Position numbers and translations under genes: made by a program. A DNA stretch of 64,000 bases from JAWSVE01 sp050633885 (GTDB lineage Bacteria > Pseudomonadota > Gammaproteobacteria > Pseudomonadales > Cellvibrionaceae), in contig JBOEHK010000005.1 of the NCBI GenBank assembly GCA_050633885.1, positions 496,001 to 560,000 of the forward strand, written 5' to 3'. Below the pieces are notes generated by a model. That model did no database searches. It saw only the letters and a program-made list of their open reading frames with translations, and was not told the origin of the DNA. Numbering within the stretch: position 1 is the first letter of the stretch; each line of letters opens with the position of its first letter. Below, in pieces: positions 9,930-18,870 of this stretch.

Positions 9930-9958
9930 ATGTTACCTGCAACAGCCTATCTTGGCAA
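9930..9958 (-). promoter_or_regulatory. Candidate sigma-70 promoter facing gltB
   Basis: On the minus strand a TTGCCA box (9953-9958) and a TAACAT box (9930-9935) are separated by exactly 17 bases, matching the -35 and -10 consensus at 5 of 6 and 4 of 6 positions. A start site about 7 bases downstream would put the terminator hairpin at 9885-9910 within the first 40 or so nucleotides. This fits either a leader attenuator for gltB or a very short RNA. Confidence 0.4.
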
Positions 9959-10107
9959 GCAGTAAAAAAGCCTTATTTTTCTGATAGTTAGGAGCGCCAT
10001 CTCGCCACAAAAAGCAGCTCTTACCCGAAAAACGGACATACAGAGCGATTTAGATTACCACAAACAGAGTATAACTGGTGAAAAAAACAGCGCCAAAGAA
10101 AGTCCTG

Positions 10108-11805
10108 CTAAAAGGCACGGAATTCACGAATGTCAGCTTTAACGCTAGCCAGCGATCGTGCCCAAGGCCCTGATTTTTGCTGGGCAGCAGGAAGAGAAGC
10201 TATGGCCCTTTTCGCATCCTCTACAGAGTTATAGCCCCCTTCGACAACGATATATAATGTTTTACCTCCCCTAGACGCCGCATAAATAAACAGATCTTCT
10301 TTGTTTGGCTGGCGATCAACAAAATCTGACGCCGCTTTTTTTGACCCCCCCGCCAATAATTGAAGTGCTATCAAGCTATCTGGCAACGCCATCAATTTTG
10401 CTTCATCAATCGTTAACTGTGAACGATTAGCTTGAGCCATTAAATGTTCCTCGGCTGGAATGCTGTCTGGCCTGGTTGTTTTGGGAATCTCAGAAGGAAT
10501 GGCTTTGATCAATTCCATAGAGCTTTCTTTAGAGACATTTTTATTGCTTGCGATTTTTTCACCATGAGAAATAGATGCTGAGGTGTCTGACGCAGTCTCG
10601 GGAATTTTTCCTATTATATTTTTTTCACCCTGAGCTTCTCTCCCAGCGATTGTTTGACTCAAGGGCTTGCCAGAAGCGTCCTCGCTAAAAGCAACTTCTC
10701 CAGTTAACCCGCTATCCACTTCTGCGGCTATCGGCTGTCCTAAACCCGATGCCGCTAATTCGGGTTTATCAATCTCATCTCTCCGACTGGCATTAAACTC
10801 TGAACCCAGAGAATCAGCCTTAGGCGTGATTTTTTTGGGCGCCATTTCTGAAGAGGTGGACAGATCAGAAGTCATCAACGCATCGTCTTTATTTTTTATA
10901 TCAGAGCTTGAGCGATAAAATAGTGCCGCCAACAATCCCGCAACTAAAATAACTACCAGCGCCATATGAGGAATAGGCAAACCAATTGATTTTATTTCTG
11001 GGGGAGGTGACGACAACTCGATTAAAATATCTCTTGCTGCCTCATGTACTTCTGCAGGAACCCCTTGAGACACATCCCATAAAAAATCGATATCTTCTGG
11101 CTTATAAGGAAAGATTCCTTCAAACCCAACTGCATCCAATCGAAACCGTAAATAACCTTTTAATTCTTCCTTAGTCAATGGCTCTAGCTCAAAAACCTGG
11201 ACCAATAGTTTTTCATTTTCTAGCTCTATTATCCTTTCACTTAATTCAAACTCACCAAATAGTACTATATGAATACATCGCTGATTCTCTAATTGATGAA
11301 CAGACAAGCTGGATAAAGCTTTTAATGTTTGATCATCTAGATTGTGAGCATCTTCGATCAATAAAATTTTTAATCCATCACCTTCTATTCGCTCACTCCC
11401 ATAAGCTTTTAGATGCTGTAAAACCTCTAAAACTTCTTGTTCCTTTTCCTTTAAGCCCTCGTCAAATAAATGTGCTTGCACACCAAACTGATTGGCAATT
11501 TCATTTATTATTTCATACGAGTTACTGAGCAACGGAGCTTTTATATCGACAACGATATCGTCAGGATCGAGGTGAGCTATCAACTCTCGTTGAAATGTTT
11601 TTTTCCCAAGTCCAGTTCCGCCAACCACACCTAATAATGCATCACTAAATTGAGTTAAATGAAGTAATTGGGAAAACTGTTCGCTACGCAAACCTTCATC
11701 AAAGAAACCAGAACAATGTTCTTCATAGGGATCTGTTTCAAGTCCAAAATATTCCAAGTAATCAGGTATTGGAACGTGTTGTGATGATTCTTGTGAAGAA
11801 TACAT
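10108..11805 (-). CDS. DamX-like AAA ATPase with C-terminal SPOR domain
   Basis: The 565-residue protein starts with an ExeA/AAA-type ATPase domain (about residues 40-270) that has a modified Walker A (GGTGLGKKT, near residue 60) and an acidic LLIEDAH Walker B near residue 150. One transmembrane helix follows (about 278-298), then a long low-complexity Ser/Ala/Glu-rich linker, and a C-terminal SPOR domain (about 485-560) of the type that binds denuded septal peptidoglycan. The position next to aroKB matches E. coli damX and its Pseudomonas counterpart. The topology is probably a cytoplasmic ATPase and a periplasmic SPOR domain, with a role in division or envelope maintenance (inference from family and synteny). 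Confidence 0.85.
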   Translation of the reverse strand: MYSSQESSQHVPIPDYLEYFGLETDPYEEHCSGFFDEGLRSEQFSQLLHLTQFSDALLGVVGGTGLGKKTFQRELIAHLDPDDIVVDIKAPLLSNSYEIINEIANQFGVQAHLFDEGLKEKEQEVLEVLQHLKAYGSERIEGDGLKILLIEDAHNLDDQTLKALSSLSVHQLENQRCIHIVLFGEFELSERIIELENEKLLVQVFELEPLTKEELKGYLRFRLDAVGFEGIFPYKPEDIDFLWDVSQGVPAEVHEAARDILIELSSPPPEIKSIGLPIPHMALVVILVAGLLAALFYRSSSDIKNKDDALMTSDLSTSSEMAPKKITPKADSLGSEFNASRRDEIDKPELAASGLGQPIAAEVDSGLTGEVAFSEDASGKPLSQTIAGREAQGEKNIIGKIPETASDTSASISHGEKIASNKNVSKESSMELIKAIPSEIPKTTRPDSIPAEEHLMAQANRSQLTIDEAKLMALPDSLIALQLLAGGSKKAASDFVDRQPNKEDLFIYAASRGGKTLYIVVEGGYNSVEDAKRAIASLPAAQQKSGPWARSLASVKADIREFRAF

Positions 11806-11878
11806 AAGTTATCCTGGTCCCTTAATTAGAGGTTAAGCTCACTCTATTTTAAGCTTTAAAAGCACAAGCAAACCATGG

Positions 11879-12958
11879 TTAGCTTGAAGCCTCTATAGTT
11901 TCGATTAATTTTTCATGAGAAAAATCATCAGTAACCACCGCGTCACCGACGGATCGAAGGAGCACCAAACGAATTTTTCCGTCCAATACTTTTTTATCAC
12001 CGGCCATTAAAGATAGGAAGACTTCGGTTGTCATTTCCTTTGGCGCCAAAGTAGGTAATTTGGCGCGACTCAGCAAGTTAACCAATCTCTTTTTTTCATC
12101 TTCCTTAACCCACCCTAACCGAATTGATAAATCGAGTCCCATCACCATACCAACAGCTACTGCTTCGCCATGCAGCCATGAACCATAACCTTGTGCATTT
12201 TCAATCGCATGACCAAAAGTGTGTCCAAAATTCAAATACGCCCTGACTCCAGATTCGCGCTCATCTTTTGCTACAATATCCGCTTTGATTTGACACGAAC
12301 GCTCAATAGCATAAATCAGGCTGTCACTATCTAGTGCCATCAATTTCTCAATATTTTCTTCGAGCCAGCTATAAAATTTCGCATCAGCAATTAATCCGTA
12401 TTTAATAACCTCCGCCAAACCCGCGGACAACTCCCTCGACGGTAAAGTATTTAGGACATCGATATCAATAATCACTTTTTTCGGCTGATGGAAAGCGCCT
12501 ATCATGTTTTTACCTAATCGATGGTTAACACCCGTTTTCCCACCAACTGATGAATCCACCTGAGCCAATAATGTTGTCGGTATTTGAATAAAATCCACAC
12601 CTCTTTGATAAGAGGCTGCAGCAAAGCCTGTCATATCGCCTATGACACCCCCGCCCAGCGCAACCAAGACAGTTGTTCGGTGATGTTTGTTTTCCAACAG
12701 AACATCAAAGATCTGATCCAGTGTTTGAAGTGTTTTAAACTGTTCGCCATCTGGCAAAATGACAACATCAATTTTATTGTTACTGAAGATTTTTTTGGTT
12801 GATTCGAGATAATAATCCGACACTGTTTGATTGGTAACAATGCAAATATCTCTGCCATTAACAATATCATTGACCTGGTCAATACTTTTGTCCAAAGCAT
12901 CTTGGCCAATGCTAATACTATAACTTTTGTTCGGGACTTGTACTTTTATTGAGCGCAT
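11879..12958 (-). CDS. aroB: 3-dehydroquinate synthase
   Basis: This is the second shikimate-pathway enzyme; it converts DAHP to 3-dehydroquinate using NAD and a divalent metal. The 359-residue length is typical. The NAD-binding GGGVIGDMTGF motif (about residues 100-110), the DSSVGGKTG motif (about 136-144) and the metal-binding histidine motif GHTFGHAIE near residue 246 are visible. It lies between aroK and the DamX-like gene on the same strand. The 206-base gap after aroK is long for this operon and contains no open frame that I recognise. Confidence 0.98.
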   Translation of the reverse strand: MRSIKVQVPNKSYSISIGQDALDKSIDQVNDIVNGRDICIVTNQTVSDYYLESTKKIFSNNKIDVVILPDGEQFKTLQTLDQIFDVLLENKHHRTTVLVALGGGVIGDMTGFAAASYQRGVDFIQIPTTLLAQVDSSVGGKTGVNHRLGKNMIGAFHQPKKVIIDIDVLNTLPSRELSAGLAEVIKYGLIADAKFYSWLEENIEKLMALDSDSLIYAIERSCQIKADIVAKDERESGVRAYLNFGHTFGHAIENAQGYGSWLHGEAVAVGMVMGLDLSIRLGWVKEDEKKRLVNLLSRAKLPTLAPKEMTTEVFLSLMAGDKKVLDGKIRLVLLRSVGDAVVTDDFSHEKLIETIEASS

Positions 12959-13164
12959 TTAGAGGCACCTGAAAATCTATATTTGACTGCCAGTCTATCC
13001 GAAAAATTAGGAGGGGTAAAAAGAGCGCAGGACTCTCTTGAGATTTTCTTGATAATTTGTCACTGATAAAACGAAGGCATAAACGTAATAACGAGACGAC
13101 CGGAAAAGATTAGTTTAATAAAGGAGCTTGATAGCTCTGCAGGAGGAGGCTAAGCACAAAAAAA

Positions 13165-13677
13165 TCAATCTAACGATGAAAGAATTTCATCCGCTACAGC
13201 TTTCGGGGAACGCCTTTCTGTATTTATGATGGCATCCGCAACATCTCGATACAGAGGGTCTCTTCGATAAAAAAGTTCTTTGACACGTTCCGATGGATTT
13301 TCAACATTCAAAAGCGGACGCTTTTTGTCTTTTGAGGTTCTAGCGATCAACTGATCAAGATTTGCATTGAGGTAGACAACATTTTCTGTAGATTTTAATA
13401 ATTCTCTATTAGCTGACCGCTCTACGATACCGCCACCTGTCGCTAAAATTGTGTTATCAAGGCCACTTGATAATAATTCTCGCAAAAGTGCTTGCTCGCG
13501 ATCCCTAAAGCCGTCCTCGCCTTCGACATCAAAGATCCAAGGTATATCAGCCCCTGTCCTTTCTTCAATAATTTGATCGGTATCTTTAAATTTTCGAGAA
13601 GAGGAAGACGCCAGAATCTTACCAATAGTAGTTTTTCCAGCGCCCATAGGGCCGATGAGAATGATAGTTGTGGGCAT
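13165..13677 (-). CDS. aroK: Shikimate kinase
   Basis: The enzyme phosphorylates shikimate with ATP in chorismate synthesis. The 170-residue protein has the P-loop GPMGAGKTTIGK at residues 8-19, the shikimate-binding Asp of FKDTDQ near residue 34, the GGGIV motif near residue 80 and the RPLL lid motif near residue 118. It follows pilQ after a 40-base gap and is probably co-transcribed with the pilus assembly genes, as in Pseudomonas. The start is an ATG. Confidence 0.97.
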   Translation of the reverse strand: MPTTIILIGPMGAGKTTIGKILASSSSRKFKDTDQIIEERTGADIPWIFDVEGEDGFRDREQALLRELLSSGLDNTILATGGGIVERSANRELLKSTENVVYLNANLDQLIARTSKDKKRPLLNVENPSERVKELFYRRDPLYRDVADAIINTERRSPKAVADEILSSLD

Positions 13678-13717
13678 TAATCAACGATGCTTAAACAAGA
13701 AAACAATAATGACTCAC

Positions 13718-15910
13718 CTATTGAACAAGAGTCTCAGATAAGACCTTAGGCGTAATAAAAATAAGAAGCTCTCTTTTGCTTTCTCGCTGAACATCTTGAC
13801 GGAACAAACGACCAAGATAGGGAATATCGCCTAGGAACGGCACCTTAGTAACGCCAGTTTGCTGTTCAGTTTGGTATATTCCACCTAGCACTACCGTTTC
13901 ACCGTTAGCCACTAAAACTTGCGTTTGTATTTGAGTTATATCGATGGTGGGTATACCGCTTGCCACATCAATTGCGCCAACAGAATCTTGAGAAATATCA
14001 AGATCCATTATGATATTGTTATCAGGCGTAATCTGCGGGGTCACATTTAACTTTAATACAGCCTCTTTAAAAGAAGTTGAAGTAGCGCCACTTGCAGACG
14101 CTTCTTGGTAAGGGATTTCAGTACCACTTACTATTTCTGCTTCTTGCTTATCGCCTGTAATCACTTTCGGCTGAGACACGATCTCAGCGTTACCGCTATC
14201 CTCGAGAGCTGACAACTCCATTCCAAGTAAGAAGGTATCCGAAATAACATTCCACGTAAAATTACCTGCAGCATTAGCAATCCCTAAATCCACCACTGTT
14301 GAGTCTAACAATGAGCGCTCATCATCAGTAACGCCATCACCATCGCTATCGATAAATAAAGATTCTGGTCCAGATCCATCACCAACTGTGAGACCTTCCA
14401 ATCGACCAGTTGCCTCATACTTGTTAGATCCGCTCGTACGCGCGCCGTCTGCGGCCCACCTGATTCCAATTTCTTCTCTGAAATCAGTATTTGCAATCAC
14501 TATTCTAGCCTCAATCATAACCTGCCGAATAGGAACATCAATCTGCTCAACCAACGCTCTAAATTGGTTAATTTTTTCTTGAGTATCCGTCAAAATTATC
14601 GAGTTTGTTCGCTCATCTACAATAGCCTGCCCCCTTTCAGAAAGAATACTGCCTGTAGAGTTGCCCTGGCCACCGCCAGCACCTCCGCCGCTACCTGCAC
14701 CACTTGCATCGTCGAATAATTCAAATAACTCTCTGGCGTTCGCGTAACGGATACGAATATATTCTGTTCTAAGTGGCGCCAATTCTTCCAATTGCTTAAG
14801 AGTTTCTAGCTCTTGTCGCTCACGCTCAGCAATTTCCGCCGCAGGTGCGACCATTAAAACATTACCAATTCTTCTTTCATCCAACCCTTTAGTTTTCAAC
14901 ACTAACTCTAAAGCCTGATCCCAAGGCACATTATCGAGGCGCAATGCGATATTCCCAGTCACAGTATCACTTGCAACTAAATTCAAATCCGTCATATCCG
15001 CAATAATCTGTAAAACCGAACGAATAGGTATGTCTTGAAAGTTTAAAGAAATCCTATCACCAACATAGGCAAACTCTTTTGCTTTTGCTTCTATTTCTTG
15101 AGCTGTTAGAGGCTTAACACTAACGATATAATCAGTATCTGTTTGGTAAGCTAGGTAGTCATACTCTCCAGCAGCCTCAATGCGTACAACAGCTCCGTTA
15201 CGACGACTCTCAGCATCAACAAGCTTGACCGGAGTTGCGAAATCGTTGACATCGTAGCGATTTGCTAAATTACCCGGCAATGTAGTGCCATCAAATGTCA
15301 ATTCAATTGCACCTCTAACCTCTTGCATATCTATATTAGTATTTGGGTTCGCCAAACTAATAATGACCTTACCTTCACCTGCATCACCGCGTCTAAAATC
15401 TATATTAGTAATACCATTTCCTGAACGACCAAAAGATGGTTTTGATGAAGATGATGTATTAGAAGATGAAGACGAAACCGCAGTACTGACACTAGAAGCA
15501 ACACCGCCAGAAGCACCTTGCCCCACCTCTAGAAAGAAAGCATTTCCTTCCGAGCGCATTTGGTAGCCAGTCAGCTGGTCTAAATTAACAATAAGTCGTG
15601 TACGATTATCGCCCTCTAAAACCATCGCGCTTTGCGCATTCGCCATCGACAAAGGAAACCGCTTTTCAGAAAGTCCATTATCAATACCAACGAAATCCAA
15701 AACAATTCTTGCAGGCTGTTCTATAGCATAATCTTCTGGTGTTAAAGCTGACTCACTGAACTCGAGTTTTACTTCAAAACGATCCCCTGGCAAAGTCGAG
15801 AAGCTAATATCTTCAATTGAATTTGCAAAAGTTAGTTGCGCCCCCAACATTGCCGCTACTGCGCAAACAGGGAAGAAGGCTTTTTTCATCCACTTTAAAT
15901 TGCTTAACAT
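13718..15910 (-). CDS. pilQ: Type IV pilus secretin PilQ
   Basis: PilQ forms the outer-membrane pore through which the type IV pilus passes. The 730-residue precursor has a signal peptide ending near residue 29, two N-terminal AMIN-type domains that bind peptidoglycan (about 30-120 and 165-265), a secretin/TonB short N-terminal (STN-like) domain (about 285-350), an N1-type domain, and the C-terminal secretin domain ending in the VPFLGDIPYLGRLF stretch. A Ser-rich linker near residue 140 and a Gly-rich stretch near residue 410 are low complexity. It is the last pil gene of the pilM-N-O-P-Q series, 6 bases after pilP. Confidence 0.97.
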   Translation of the reverse strand: MLSNLKWMKKAFFPVCAVAAMLGAQLTFANSIEDISFSTLPGDRFEVKLEFSESALTPEDYAIEQPARIVLDFVGIDNGLSEKRFPLSMANAQSAMVLEGDNRTRLIVNLDQLTGYQMRSEGNAFFLEVGQGASGGVASSVSTAVSSSSSNTSSSSKPSFGRSGNGITNIDFRRGDAGEGKVIISLANPNTNIDMQEVRGAIELTFDGTTLPGNLANRYDVNDFATPVKLVDAESRRNGAVVRIEAAGEYDYLAYQTDTDYIVSVKPLTAQEIEAKAKEFAYVGDRISLNFQDIPIRSVLQIIADMTDLNLVASDTVTGNIALRLDNVPWDQALELVLKTKGLDERRIGNVLMVAPAAEIAERERQELETLKQLEELAPLRTEYIRIRYANARELFELFDDASGAGSGGGAGGGQGNSTGSILSERGQAIVDERTNSIILTDTQEKINQFRALVEQIDVPIRQVMIEARIVIANTDFREEIGIRWAADGARTSGSNKYEATGRLEGLTVGDGSGPESLFIDSDGDGVTDDERSLLDSTVVDLGIANAAGNFTWNVISDTFLLGMELSALEDSGNAEIVSQPKVITGDKQEAEIVSGTEIPYQEASASGATSTSFKEAVLKLNVTPQITPDNNIIMDLDISQDSVGAIDVASGIPTIDITQIQTQVLVANGETVVLGGIYQTEQQTGVTKVPFLGDIPYLGRLFRQDVQRESKRELLIFITPKVLSETLVQ

Positions 15911-15916
15911 GATCGC

Positions 15917-16450
15917 TTATTCCTTCTCTTGTAATTTCAGTGATCGTGGACGTTCAACCCAACCGTCCAAACCATCAGTTACTATTTCTATAACATCAAT
16001 TTGCGTATTGTTTACAGCAACTACCCTGCCGTGATTTTTTCCAAGGTAATTACCTTTTTTAAGGTAGTGAACCTGTCCTTCTCCGTCATCAACCAGAACC
16101 CAAAAAGTGTTCTCTTTTTCAAAAGTCCCCACCATACTGAGTGACGCGAAATTATAGTTCTCAAGTAATTCTTTTGTTCTATTCAGATTAGGCTTCACAT
16201 CACTTCGCTTTCCAACTATTGTATTTTTTTGTTCAGCAACAACTTGCTCAAAAGGGTTGCGAAGTCTTGACGCGCTATAAGTAAATGCCTCATAGGGGCT
16301 AAAAGCAGGTAACGGGTCAACCTGTCCCTGCGGGCGCTTTTTTGTTTCGTCAATAAACTCTCTGAGATCCGAATGCTCTGCACTGCCGGCACAACCAAAC
16401 AGCACAAAAGAACAAGCAACAACCAGTGGAATCAAAATTATATTTTTCAT
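15917..16450 (-). CDS. pilP: Type IV pilus assembly lipoprotein PilP
   Basis: PilP links the inner-membrane PilN/PilO complex to the PilQ secretin. The 177-residue product has a lipoprotein signal peptide with lipobox LFGC (Cys20), a disordered Pro-rich stretch, and a C-terminal beta-domain (about residues 95-170) with the LRNPFE and GTFEKENTFWVLV stretches typical of PilP. The gene starts one base after the end of pilO and is followed by pilQ after 6 bases, which supports translational coupling. Confidence 0.95.
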   Translation of the reverse strand: MKNIILIPLVVACSFVLFGCAGSAEHSDLREFIDETKKRPQGQVDPLPAFSPYEAFTYSASRLRNPFEQVVAEQKNTIVGKRSDVKPNLNRTKELLENYNFASLSMVGTFEKENTFWVLVDDGEGQVHYLKKGNYLGKNHGRVVAVNNTQIDVIEIVTDGLDGWVERPRSLKLQEKE

Positions 16451-16451
16451 A

Positions 16452-17057
16452 TTATTCTTCCTGCGCTTTATAACGATATGTTTTTGCCAATATCGTCATA
16501 TCTAAACCGCGCCCTGACTTAGACTGTAAAATATCAAAATCATGGAGTGTCACAATCCGAGGCATACCGGCTATCGAACTCACAAAACTACCTAAGTCGT
16601 GGTAGCTACCTTGGACTTTTACTTCTATGGGCAACTCAACATAAAATTCAGCGACCTTCTCAGGCTGGAATGTTGTGCTATTCAAATTTAGCCCTGTGCT
16701 TTCACCTTTTTCTTCTATATCTTCCAACAAACCCGGCACTTCTGTATCACTTGGAAGCTGAGAAACCAAACCCTCAAATGCCTCTTCCATCGCAACCATC
16801 TGTCTACGGTACTCTTCAAGGTTAGCCGCATCATGGGCTTTTTTCTCAAACGTCTGCCTTAATTGTGTTTCTTTTTGTTGAATCGAAGCCAACTGGAGAT
16901 TCATGTCTTTCACAAACAAAAAGTAAGCGCCAACTAATATTGCTGTTATAGCAGCGACCCACATAAATGCTCGAACAATGAGGGGCCAAACGCCTATTCT
17001 ATCAGTATCTGAGAAATCAATATTTTGAATTTGTTCTAGGGTATCTTGCCAAGCCAT
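16452..17057 (-). CDS. pilO: Type IV pilus inner-membrane protein PilO
   Basis: PilO pairs with PilN to form the periplasmic alignment complex of the pilus machine. The 201 residues include one transmembrane helix (about 28-48), a coiled-coil segment (about 52-100) and a C-terminal ferredoxin-like domain with the PGLLEDIEEKG stretch near residue 107. Its ATG overlaps the pilN stop codon by one base, which indicates translational coupling. Confidence 0.95.
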   Translation of the reverse strand: MAWQDTLEQIQNIDFSDTDRIGVWPLIVRAFMWVAAITAILVGAYFLFVKDMNLQLASIQQKETQLRQTFEKKAHDAANLEEYRRQMVAMEEAFEGLVSQLPSDTEVPGLLEDIEEKGESTGLNLNSTTFQPEKVAEFYVELPIEVKVQGSYHDLGSFVSSIAGMPRIVTLHDFDILQSKSGRGLDMTILAKTYRYKAQEE

Positions 17058-17641
17058 TAGCCATTCCCCTTATTTGCAAGGTTATCTTTTTTTGCTGGAA
17101 CAGCGGCGTTGACCGTCATCTTGAATTTTTGTCCTTGAACACCGGTTTCTTTATCCGACAACTCATCGATAGTTGACATGCTAGCGCCTTCAAACCATTC
17201 TGATTCTTCAAAATTCCTCATGAGAGAAGAAATTCTGTTCAAGGATTCTGCTGCACCGACAATACTCAACTGGTCGCCTTTTCTAGACAGTTCGATTAAA
17301 TATATTCCTTTAGGAACAGCCTTCACTATTTCATCAAAATAATGAACGATAACAGGCCGAGTATATTGCAAGTCTTGAATAACTTTCATTCGATCAAGGA
17401 GTTCAGCTTTTCGCTTTTTAAGCTCTTCAATTTCTTTTACCTGATCTTCTAACTTCGCAATCTCTGACTGAAGCAATTGATTTCGGCTATTCTGATTATC
17501 GATTGAACCCTGCACTGAGCTCACCCAAACATAGCCACACACTAGACCTAAAATACAAAAACCAATGAGAATGGTAAAAAATTCTTTTTTCTTTTCCTGG
17601 CGCTCTTCATCACGCCATGGCAGTAAATTAATATTCGACAT
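17057..17641 (-). CDS. pilN: Type IV pilus inner-membrane protein PilN
   Basis: PilN is a bitopic inner-membrane protein whose cytoplasmic tail binds PilM. The 194 residues begin with the conserved INLLPWRDE motif (residues 4-12), the PilM-binding segment, followed by a transmembrane helix (about 23-43), a coiled coil (about 50-95) and a periplasmic domain. The start overlaps the pilM stop by one base. Confidence 0.96.
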   Translation of the reverse strand: MSNINLLPWRDEERQEKKKEFFTILIGFCILGLVCGYVWVSSVQGSIDNQNSRNQLLQSEIAKLEDQVKEIEELKKRKAELLDRMKVIQDLQYTRPVIVHYFDEIVKAVPKGIYLIELSRKGDQLSIVGAAESLNRISSLMRNFEESEWFEGASMSTIDELSDKETGVQGQKFKMTVNAAVPAKKDNLANKGNG

Positions 17642-18708
17642 TATTCGAAGCTCCTCATCGCCAAGCCTGTGGCTATCATTAATGATGGAGCATCATTGGC
17701 TAATGCAACAGCGTTCACCCTAGAAGCAACTGACATATTCGCAAAAGGGTTAGCAACCACAGTTTGCGTGCCAAGCTTTTCTTCGATGAGATCAGGAAGT
17801 CCCTCAAGGGAAGCGACACCGCCAGCTAATACAATATGATCAACATCATTATATTGGCTAGAGGAAAAGAAAAATTGCAATGAACGAGTCACTTGTTGAA
17901 CAACAGCTTCTTTGAAAGGTTCTAACACTTCACTTTCATAATCATCAGGCAATCCGCCTTGTTTTTTTGCTAAACCAGCCTCTTCAGCTGATAAACCGTA
18001 ACGCCGTTGGATCTCTTCTGTTAATTGACGACCACCGAACAACTGCTCTCGCGTATAAACCGTTTTGCCGCTCACCAATACACTCAAGGTTGTCATGGTA
18101 GAGCCAACATCAACGATAGCAACAACTTGATCTTCTTGATCTTCTAGCTGTTCTTCAATTAAAGAAAACGCACGCTCCATCGTATAGGCCTCAACATCAA
18201 CCACTTTAGGTTGAAGCCCAGCAAGATCGAGCACATCAACTCTTAGATCAACATTTTCCCGCCGACACGCCGCAAGCAGCACCTCTACTTGATCCGGGTT
18301 ACGCTCAGAAACACCTTGAATCTCAAAGTCGATCGCTACTTCCTCAAGGGGATAAGGAATATACTGATCCGCCTCAAGTGTAATTTGCGTTTCCATGGCA
18401 TCTTCACCGAGACCAGCAGGCATCTCTATCAGCTTTGTAATAACAGCAGAACCAGCTACTGCAACTGCAGCATACTTGGTTTTGTTTTTAGCGAGCTGCG
18501 CTACGGCTTGGATTGTTTCGGCAACAGGTTCTAGCTCGTTGATATTTTTTTCAACAACGGCGTTTGGCGGCAATGCCTTTACAGCATAACTTTCAACACG
18601 ATAGCGATCCCCTTGTTTGCTTAGCTCAATTAGCTTCACCGAAGTGGAACTAATGTCTAAACCAACAACCGGTTTATTTTTTTTGTCAAAGAAGTCGAAT
18701 ATTCCCAT
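17641..18708 (-). CDS. pilM: Type IV pilus assembly actin-like ATPase PilM
   Basis: PilM is the cytoplasmic, FtsA/actin-like partner of PilN. The 355 residues show the N-terminal phosphate-binding stretch GLDISSTSVKLIEL (about 16-29), a second actin-like motif VDVGSTMTTL near residue 198 and the adenosine-binding LAGGVASLEGL motif near residue 297. It is the first gene of the pilMNOPQ block and diverges from mrcA across a 162-base gap, the arrangement found in Pseudomonas. Confidence 0.97.
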   Translation of the reverse strand: MGIFDFFDKKNKPVVGLDISSTSVKLIELSKQGDRYRVESYAVKALPPNAVVEKNINELEPVAETIQAVAQLAKNKTKYAAVAVAGSAVITKLIEMPAGLGEDAMETQITLEADQYIPYPLEEVAIDFEIQGVSERNPDQVEVLLAACRRENVDLRVDVLDLAGLQPKVVDVEAYTMERAFSLIEEQLEDQEDQVVAIVDVGSTMTTLSVLVSGKTVYTREQLFGGRQLTEEIQRRYGLSAEEAGLAKKQGGLPDDYESEVLEPFKEAVVQQVTRSLQFFFSSSQYNDVDHIVLAGGVASLEGLPDLIEEKLGTQTVVANPFANMSVASRVNAVALANDAPSLMIATGLAMRSFE

Positions 18709-18807
18709 TTTTCCATCAAATTCCGATACTTATACGTGATTGATGTTATAGCACTTTAACAAGGACGTGCAATAGGGTTATTGGTAGGTAAATAGCCCAA
18801 AAGCTCG

Positions 18808-18813
18808 TATAAT
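18808..18813 (+). promoter_or_regulatory. Candidate -10 box for mrcA
   Basis: A perfect TATAAT hexamer lies 58 bases before the mrcA start in the pilM-mrcA divergent gap (18709-18870). The matching -35 region at 17-base spacing is weak (TAGGTA, 18785-18790). The gap must also hold the pilM promoter, which I could not place. Confidence 0.4.
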
Positions 18814-18870
18814 GGTTAAAATATATCGCAAAAAAGCGCTAACCCTTTAATTTATATAGATAAAATATTT

